NCBI GenBank assembly: GCA_900312665.1
Contig: ONZQ02000001.1
Span: 2,271,248-2,335,247 of the forward strand
Length of the DNA stretch: 64,000 nt
Origin: Cephalotrichum gorgonifer
Taxonomy: Eukaryota > Ascomycota > Sordariomycetes > Microascales > Microascaceae
Direction of reading: 5' to 3'
This document shows, in pieces, positions 57,547 through 64,000 of the stretch. Within the stretch, counting starts at the first letter, position 1. Each line of letters opens with the position of its first letter. Made by a program: the position numbers and the translations under genes. The notes under the pieces were generated by a model. It did not search any database. It saw nothing but the letters and a program-made list of their open reading frames with translations, and was not told the DNA's origin.

Positions 57547-58823
57547 ATGACGTCCTCCAAAACGGGTTGGGCTCGGCGCTCGCCGTTTATCCTCACGCTC
57601 GCAGTAGCTATTATCCTCTTCGCTGCGATGACCGAAGCTTCCGCTGGCGACCGGCTCTATGCTTTCCGGGACTGCGTGAAGGTATGAAAGAGCCAAGACT
57701 TCCAAGTGCCATTACGCCCTCTCCCCCCCGCATTGTGGTAACCCTGCAAAAATTCTTGGCACTCCAGGATGGAGTAGGTAGCTAACACTGCTATCGTGCT
57801 ACTAGGCTTGCGAAGAGGATCACTGCGCGCAGGGACAGACCCCCATGGCGATCCGTAAGTCCACCTACCCACAACCGCCTTGCAACTCATCCGCAGAGCA
57901 CGCCTCCTGACCGCACACGCTACCACAGCACTCTACCGCCGACTCCTCCTCTGGGACTGCCCCGCCGAATGCGATTACGCCTGCCAGCAGACCACCACCG
58001 CGGAACGAGTCAGCGCCGGCTACCCCGTCGTCCAGTTCCACGGGAAGTGGCCCTTCACCCGCATCCTGGGCATCCAGGAGCCCTTCAGCGTCCTCTTCTC
58101 CCTCGGGAACCTATACTCGCACGCCCGCGGCCTTCGCGAGCTCCGCGCCGCCGTCCCGTCCTCGTACCCCCTCCTAAAGTTCTACAAGCTCTTCTCGTAC
58201 CTCGCCATAACCTCGTGGGTCTTCAGCTCCGTCTTCCACACGCGCGACTTCGGGCTCACCGAGGGGCTCGACTACTTCGGGGCCGGCGCGGCCGTCATGT
58301 ACGGGTTCTACTACGCGCCCGTGCGCGCGCTCCGGCTCGACCGGCCCGACCGCAAGACGAGGGCGAGGCTCAGGGCGTGGACGGTGCTCTGCGCTTCGAT
58401 GTACGCCGCCCACGTGGTGTACCTCCTGTTCGTGAGGTGGAGCTACACGTACAACATGATGGCCAACGTCGTGGCGGGCCTCATACACAACGCGACCTGG
58501 TGCCTGTTCAGCCTCCGGCGCTACTCGGAGAAGGGGGAGGCGTGGACGCTACTCCCCATACTATGCGCGGCGTGGATCTCGGCGGCCATGAGCCTCGAGC
58601 TTCTCGACTTCCCGCCGATATGGGGCGGACTAGATGCGCATAGCCTTTGGCACATGTTCACAGTCATACCTGCGTATATCTGGTACCGGTGAGTCTATCT
58701 ATATACATGCCCTTGGCCCTCGTTGTCGAGTTCAGAGCTAATGATGTATCTTCTTTCCCAAGCTTCCTGATTCGGGATGCTCTGGATGATCTAGCAAGCA
58801 GCAAAAAGAAGTTCTTGGCTTAG
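57547..58823 (+). CDS. per1: Per1/PGAP3-type GPI-phospholipase (post-GPI-attachment remodelling)
   Basis: An ER membrane protein that removes the sn-2 acyl chain of GPI anchors so that they can be remodelled to very long chain lipids; it belongs to the CREST hydrolase superfamily. Four exons, 57547-57681, 57806-57854, 57929-58688 and 58763-58823, give 334 residues. A signal peptide (about 1-33) precedes the Cys-rich luminal segment DRLYAFRDCVK, CEEDHCAQGQ, LLLWDCPAECDYACQ. Multiple membrane helices follow, with KWPFTRILGIQEPFSV, the SSVFHTRD motif bearing a catalytic-type His and Asp, and LDYFGAGAAVMYGFY. The second conserved His is in SLWHMFTV. A 49-nt exon 2 and a short last exon restore the Cys-rich block and a basic KKKFLA tail, which resembles a KKXX-type ER retrieval signal but is not canonical. 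Confidence 0.94.
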
Positions 58824-59082
58824 TATAAAAAAGGGGTGCCAAAGGGAAAGAAAGGCACCAGGGTGTGGGAAAAAACGAAAAAAGCATAGTAGTGTAATGT
58901 ACATAAAACGGCGCAAGGATAATATTTTTGAACTAATAAAGGAGAAGTGTACGAGTAGCGCCATGTATCCCTCATATCCAAAGGACACTGTAACTCCAGT
59001 GCCTATAATACAAAAACCTAGCGTCATATCCAACATATGTACAAATTACACGCACTTGCATCGTGCTACTATCCCCAGGAGC
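58824..59082. other. convergent intergenic region
   Basis: About 260 nt between the per1 (+) stop and the membrane-protein (-) stop. It is AT-rich, consistent with 3' UTRs. Confidence 0.5.
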
Positions 59083-60301
59083 TCACGGCGGCGTGGTTGC
59101 CGTAGGAGGCTCACACATGGTGTTGCATATTCTCCACGACAGAGTCCCATCCCACACCCTCGTGGCCGATACCCCGACCAGGAACCCGGCTAGTGCGATG
59201 GCGCACACGGCAGCTGCCGTGAGCGAGGGCGACACCTCCCTTTCGATCCACTTCTGGCGCAGGCGCAGCTTGCCGATCTTCATGCGGAAGAGTTCGTTGT
59301 CCACGACGCCGCTGCCATCGGCCTGGAGGTCTGGCGAGGCGTGGGTGCACGAGGGGGCGGTGCACGCCGTGTGTGGGGACGGCGGGGCCGAGGAGGCCGA
59401 GGAGAATATCGAGGGGAGGTAGGAGGATATTGTCGACGGGGTGGAGCAGGAGTGGGCGATCGGAGCGGGGGTTCGCGAGGCGGATTCGCGGAGTTCGGGC
59501 GATCGTGGTCTTGGTTTTGCATCTTCGACTCTGGGAGATGCAGGTCAGCCTGTGGCCGCGTATGGTAGCCTCTAGGCGGCCGTTGGTGGGGGGGAGAGGG
59601 GAAACTCACACTAGCGAGAGAGAGATATCCCCTACCAACTTCGCCTTCAGCTCTAACTCGGCGTCGAGATCTAGGCCAATTTTCAACGTGGCTGTCCCGT
59701 TGTCCCTGGAACTTCTCGGTATCGGGACCGGGTCTCCTATCGTCTTCTTGATAGCCCTCCTGTCTCCCTGTCCGCCCACGATAGGCGGCGGGACACTCCT
59801 CTCGCCGCTGGCATCTGGTGCAGAGCCAAAACGCCTCTCTTCCGAATTTATGCGCCTCTCCTCCTCCGAGCCGAAGGGGCTCTTCAAGCGGCTCTCTTCC
59901 GCACCGAAGCGGCTCTCCGGCGCAGTAATGTTAATGCTGCTCTCGCCCCCTTCGACCGTGACGTCCTCCACGTCGGTGATAGTTCCCAAGTGATTCCCAG
60001 ACGCCCTGTCCCTCGCCCTCTGCCTCTCTCTCCTGCCACCCCTCCGCCGCCTCCTGCCGCCCCTGGGTCGCTGAGGCCCCTCCTCGCCATCACATTTGTC
60101 GCTCGTCCGCGCGCTCTCGCTCTCCTGGCCGCTCTCGCTCGGCGACCTGATGGCTGTGAACGCGGTGTCTAACGTGATGAGGTCTGGTTTGCTAGTGGGG
60201 AGGATTTCGTGCGTGATCGGCGAGCCCGGTGGGTGCGGCGTGATGGGGGATTCGGGGGGTGGAGAGTAGGGTGGTGAGTACTCGTAGGGCGACGACGCCA
60301 T
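59083..60301 (-). CDS. uncharacterised fungal protein with one C-terminal membrane segment
   Basis: Two exons, 60301-59610 and 59530-59083, encode 379 residues. The N-terminus is Pro/Ser-rich. An Arg/Gly-rich block (about 80-98) looks like an RNA-binding or nuclear-type basic stretch. An amphipathic strand pattern follows, with KIGLDLDAELELKAKLVGDI at the end of exon 1; similar alternating LDLxxELELKAK patterns occur in other uncharacterised filamentous-fungal proteins. Exon 2 has a Ser/Thr-rich linker and then a single hydrophobic helix (SLTAAAVCAIALAGFLVGVS) close to the C-terminus, suggesting a tail-anchored or single-pass topology with a short luminal end. There is no signal peptide. The function is unknown. 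The splice site (GT|GTGAGT, CAG|AGTCG) is phase-consistent. Confidence 0.75.
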
Positions 60302-61781
60302 CGCGGTCGTCGAGGATATGACGTAGCTGGTGCTGTGTGGGGCGCTGTATCTTGGCGAGAATGGAATAGATCAAGGTCGTTGGTTTGGCGGGGTTGGTGT
60401 GTGTCCAGGCTTTTTGCTAGCTATAGTTTATAGTGTAGAAGGTCTCGGCGAAAGGGGATGTTACAAAATATCATGGAATAGGTGTTATAAATATCATGGA
60501 AAAGGCGAGTACGAATCCTGTTTAGTCAACACAATCATAAGACAAACTCATAGGCAAGAAAGAAGAAGGTGGATCAACGAACACGGCTTCAGGTGATACT
60601 TGTACCGCGGACACCGTCATGGACGGACTTCGCCAACCCAATCCTGGGAGTACACTAATACTCCATCCGTGCCAAGGTAATATGATGTACCTTGTTCTTC
60701 ACCTCGTTCTCAAGCCCTTCCACCCCTGCGTGGCTCACTGGTCATTGTTCCTTTTTCCTCTCTCTCTCTCTCTTCCCGTTTCCCAAAATGACCCTCAGGG
60801 GAAGCCAAGGTATGTTCTGTCTAGCCCCTGTGCCAAACCTTGATGTATGGGCGATGTGAGAAAAAAGGGATTATCGGATCATGGTTGCAGCTCTCCCCTG
60901 CCGAAAGCTGTCGTAATGGTGCCCGAGCGGGTGTTCCTCGTACGATGAGATGAGCTGCGGCCGACCCCTGAAACATGTTACCCGCTCGTGCTAGGGCTGG
61001 CGAATAAGGGGATTGTCTACTGCTCAGTGCCAAGGGCCGGTGTCTGCCCCATAGAATCTGTAACATCGTTGCACTCATACCATCTTATCCGGTGTTAATA
61101 GTATTTTGCTGTCCGAGTAGGTCGATTGAAGTACTACCCGATAGGGTTCCGATTCTTCCATATCGCGTCATATACCGTCTCACGCCGTTTGTTCTATCGA
61201 GAAAGAAAAACATACGACGGGGAAAAGAAAATAAAGGAAAAAAACTCCCATTATCCCCTAGCATGTATGTTATCAGACGTAAAACCCCCTTGAACGCCTC
61301 ACTCCCTCCCTCCTGCTCCCCGCGATCCCGATTGCGAGATAAAACCTCGTTAATCCGGGGAGCTCGGGATATAAACCCAAAAACATTGTGACGCTAAGCA
61401 CTCCCCAACCCCGATTTGCCGACTACCCCGATTCATGCCCCTCATCACCTCACTCCCGCCAAATCCCGTCCCTTCCACACAAACAACGCGGACTCCTTTT
61501 TGCCTTTGGATTGATGTATCTTCTCCCTACCAACACCCCGAGGCAAAAGGCCGAGTTCGGGCCCTCGACCTTCGAGGTTACCAGTCCCATCTGCCCCTGC
61601 ATCGTGGAACAGTTCAAGGTGGGCAGAGTTGTGAGGGGATGGTTCCTCTCCCGGTACAGCCCCGATCCCGGAGGTGCATTCCCGCGCCGTACCGCATCGG
61701 CCATAGCAACCGTCGCGAGGGACAAAACGAGATCGACCGCTGAACCCTCGAAGCTTCAGTGCGTATATCTTCTCCCAACCC
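60302..61781. other. intergenic region upstream of membrane protein, downstream of bHLH gene
   Basis: About 1.5 kb. It contains the promoter of the membrane-protein gene (-) and the 3' UTR of the bHLH gene (-). It has pyrimidine-rich patches (60760-60780) and no recognisable gene or repeat. Confidence 0.5.
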
Positions 61782-63079
61782 TCACGTGGTTAGAAGATCC
61801 CTCACCGACATGCCCCTCCCGGAGCCTCTGGCCCGTGGATTCGCCTCACCCGCCGTGCCCTCCTCCCCCGCCTGCTGCGCCAGGTACTCTCGCCGGTCCT
61901 TGTTCAGCATCAACAGCGCCGCCGTAGCCTCATGGTCCGCATCCCGAGGGCCCAGCGCGGGGCTCGTGAGTGCGGAGAAGATTGGGGGCAGCGTGGTGCC
62001 GACACCGTAGTGCTGCTGCGGCCCGCAGGCCGGCGACGGGGTGGCCGACGTGGTGAAGCTGTAGCGCCTGGGGTCTGCCGACACGGAAGAGTACGACTCC
62101 CTCCTGTCCTGCGCGAGGATGGCGGGCGAGACTGATGATTGGTGGGAGCTGGGGGCGACGGAGTAAGTCGGGGACGGGGCGGTGGACTCGGCCATCTCGA
62201 CATCGACCTGCGGACTGGGGGCGAAGACTTCTTGGGCCGTGGGCGTATGGGCGGGCGAGTGTGAGCACCGATGCCCACCCCGCTTGGCATCGTCCTCATC
62301 CTGACGGGCCTTGAGCTTGGATACGCAGTCCTCGAGATACCGCACATATTCTATTGATGCCTAGGCGCTGAGGTTAGACCTGGTGTTCCTATTCTATCCG
62401 CTACCCGGAGGGAAAGAAAGGGAAAAAAAAAGGATGGAAAATGGAGGTCTGTCCCGCCGCTTACCTGCAAGATGGCTAACTTATGCATCTCTCCCTCACA
62501 CGCGGGAATCATGTCCTTCAACACGGCAAACTCCTCATTCATCTTGGATCTCCTCCGCCTCTCGATAAGACTGTGTGCCGTCTTCCTCGCGACCTTCCGC
62601 CCAGCCGCGCTCGTCGCCGACGGCTGCTTCTTCTTCCCGGCGGCGCTTCCGGAGGCCGGCGCTGCTGGGGTCGCCCCTGACCCTGAGCCGGACCCTGCCG
62701 CGGCCTTACCAGCGCTCCCAGATCCCCTGGCACCCGACGGTGCCTCCTCGACCGCCTCGACAGCCTGCTTCTTAGGAATCATCTGGATGATCTTCCTCGA
62801 CCTCGTCGGTGGAGGGGGTAGTTCAAAGCCCTTGGCCTCCTTGCCAGCGTTCGTTGCGCAGGATCTCCTCCGCGACTTGACCGTCTCACTTGCCTGCATG
62901 GGGTAGTCGGGCCCTCCACTCGCGGGGGCGGCGTGGAACTTGGACTCCGTGGGCGGGGAGGCTAGGGCGGGAGGGGGTAGTTCGAGCGACATCTGGAGGT
63001 CAGGGAGATCTCTCGTGCCATCCTTGCCCTTGATGTCGGTGGAGGAGGCGGGTGTTGGCGGAAGTACTGGTCGCGGCAT
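61782..63079 (-). CDS. bHLH transcription factor (Pho4/GlcD-gamma-like)
   Basis: A nuclear dimerising factor of 397 residues in two exons, 63079-62465 and 62360-61782. The bHLH spans about 161-223, split at the loop to helix 2 junction. The basic region TAHSLIERRRRSKMNEEF has His169, Glu173 and Arg177 at the positions that read CACGTG-type E-boxes in Pho4, Max and USF factors. Helix 2 reads ASIEYVRYLEDCVSKLK and runs into a short zipper-like helix. The N-terminal half has an SRRRSCATN basic patch and Gly/Ser/Ala runs; the C-terminal half is Ser/Pro-rich with an activation-domain-like composition. It resembles fungal factors annotated as phosphorus-acquisition or GlcD-gamma-type, but I cannot choose between them. 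The intron is in phase and the first ATG is used. Confidence 0.88.
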
Positions 63080-64000
63080 CTATGGCGGTGTTCGGGAGTG
63101 GAGTTGGAGAGTCGGTAGGTGTTGGATTCTAGTGATGGACAACGCTCTTGGAAAGGAACAAGGAAGCCGGGGGGGGGGCTGTTATCTTTGATACTCAAGA
63201 TTCTTCACCGAGTTGCCGTGTGAATCTAGATCGGGAGACCAGACTATATTATCTTGGCAGCGCAGTAGTGCACGAGGGAGGAGACCAGACGGGTCGGGTC
63301 CACTCCAGTGTCGAAAAGGAGACAGTCAGTGTACCCCCAAGGTTTTGCACCAACGGCCCAATCAAGCCGTCGGATGAGAGACATGCGACAGCTCCCATCG
63401 ATAAACGGACCGGGTACGTATGCGGGAAAGCCTGTGGTCCGGGGGGGAAGGGGAATATTAAGGCGGATAGCGTCGTGATCTGCTTGCTGCGCCGCTGTAA
63501 CTACCCTCTTACACACGAACGGGGCGGCGGTACCTGGTCCACATGCGCCAGGCAGCACGACCACTGAATCCAATGTACTCGTAACTACATGGTACCCTTT
63601 CCTCTTGCGGGTACCAGGGGATAATATCCACACCACAAGCGTGGATTGTAGCACAGGGGTAGTCGAGACGGGCGAAGGCACGCGACAGTTCCCCCTTTCC
63701 GTCTACACGACTGGGTACTCGCTAGTTTTCTGCGACATGTGCTCGGGAAAAGGAACAAAAAAAAGACGATAGTTCAGAACAGCCACCGCAGATCCACCCC
63801 CCGCGTGGACCATTAGGAGCCAATCGCTCCCCGGCGTGGTCGAGCTCGCTGGCCCTCTTCCGTCGTTTCTGCCGTTGCTGTCGTGCCCGTTCCCCCCGAT
63901 TGTTGTCGTGCGCATCGACGAATCAGAAGCCCCGGATCGACCACATGGGCCCCCGGGAGCCCTTTAAGGTTCGCAAGCTACGAGTTACTTTGTACAAACT
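63080..64000. promoter_or_regulatory. upstream region of the bHLH gene
   Basis: About 920 nt, presumably the bHLH promoter and 5' leader, reaching the window edge. G/C-run stretches occur near 63168-63178 and 63430-63450. No further gene is recognisable. Confidence 0.4.

Overview
The window is nuclear DNA from a filamentous ascomycete (Pezizomycotina, most probably Sordariomycetes). Coding sequence is GC-rich and interrupted by short introns, mostly 50-120 nt, with GTRAGT-type donors, TRAC branch points and YAG acceptors. Gene content is typical of such fungi: a Rim15 kinase, a Crz1 zinc-finger factor, a Yap-like bZIP, a Pho4/GlcD-gamma-type bHLH and an alternative oxidase. Genes lie singly on both strands and are separated by long, nearly featureless intergenic DNA (up to 7.4 kb). 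I found no operon, CRISPR array, intact transposon, virus or RIP-degraded AT-rich block.

Layout. 0-11 kb: the 3' part of phosphoacetylglucosamine mutase (+), a PRMT1-type arginine methyltransferase (-) with two micro-exons, and a 1,877-residue Rim15 PAS/kinase/receiver protein (-). 11-21 kb: a long empty stretch, an LPLAT acyltransferase (-) and a bZIP factor (+). 21-28 kb: eIF3d (+), the KH-domain ribosome assembly factor PNO1/Dim2 (-) and, divergent from it, the mitochondrial inner-membrane protein Mdm31 (+). 28-36 kb: a tRNA-like sequence (-) and a giant low-complexity repeat gene (-) broken by a 205-N assembly gap. 36-43 kb: mostly empty, with one doubtful small gene. 43-53 kb: a DUF7053-like protein (+), a ToxD-like enoyl reductase (-) with a 20-N gap in its first intron, Crz1 (-) and alternative oxidase (-). 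55-64 kb: eIF3j (+), the GPI-lipid remodelling protein Per1 (+), an unknown single-pass membrane protein (-) and a bHLH factor (-).

The genes do not form one pathway. Most are housekeeping (translation initiation, ribosome assembly, GPI and UDP-GlcNAc metabolism, mitochondria) or stress and nutrient signalling (Rim15, Crz1, alternative oxidase, bZIP, bHLH). The least understood items are the repeat-protein gene at 29.0-35.9 kb and the split tRNA-like sequence at 28.5 kb. All splice models were derived by hand: donors and acceptors were chosen so that reading phase and family motifs join without a break.
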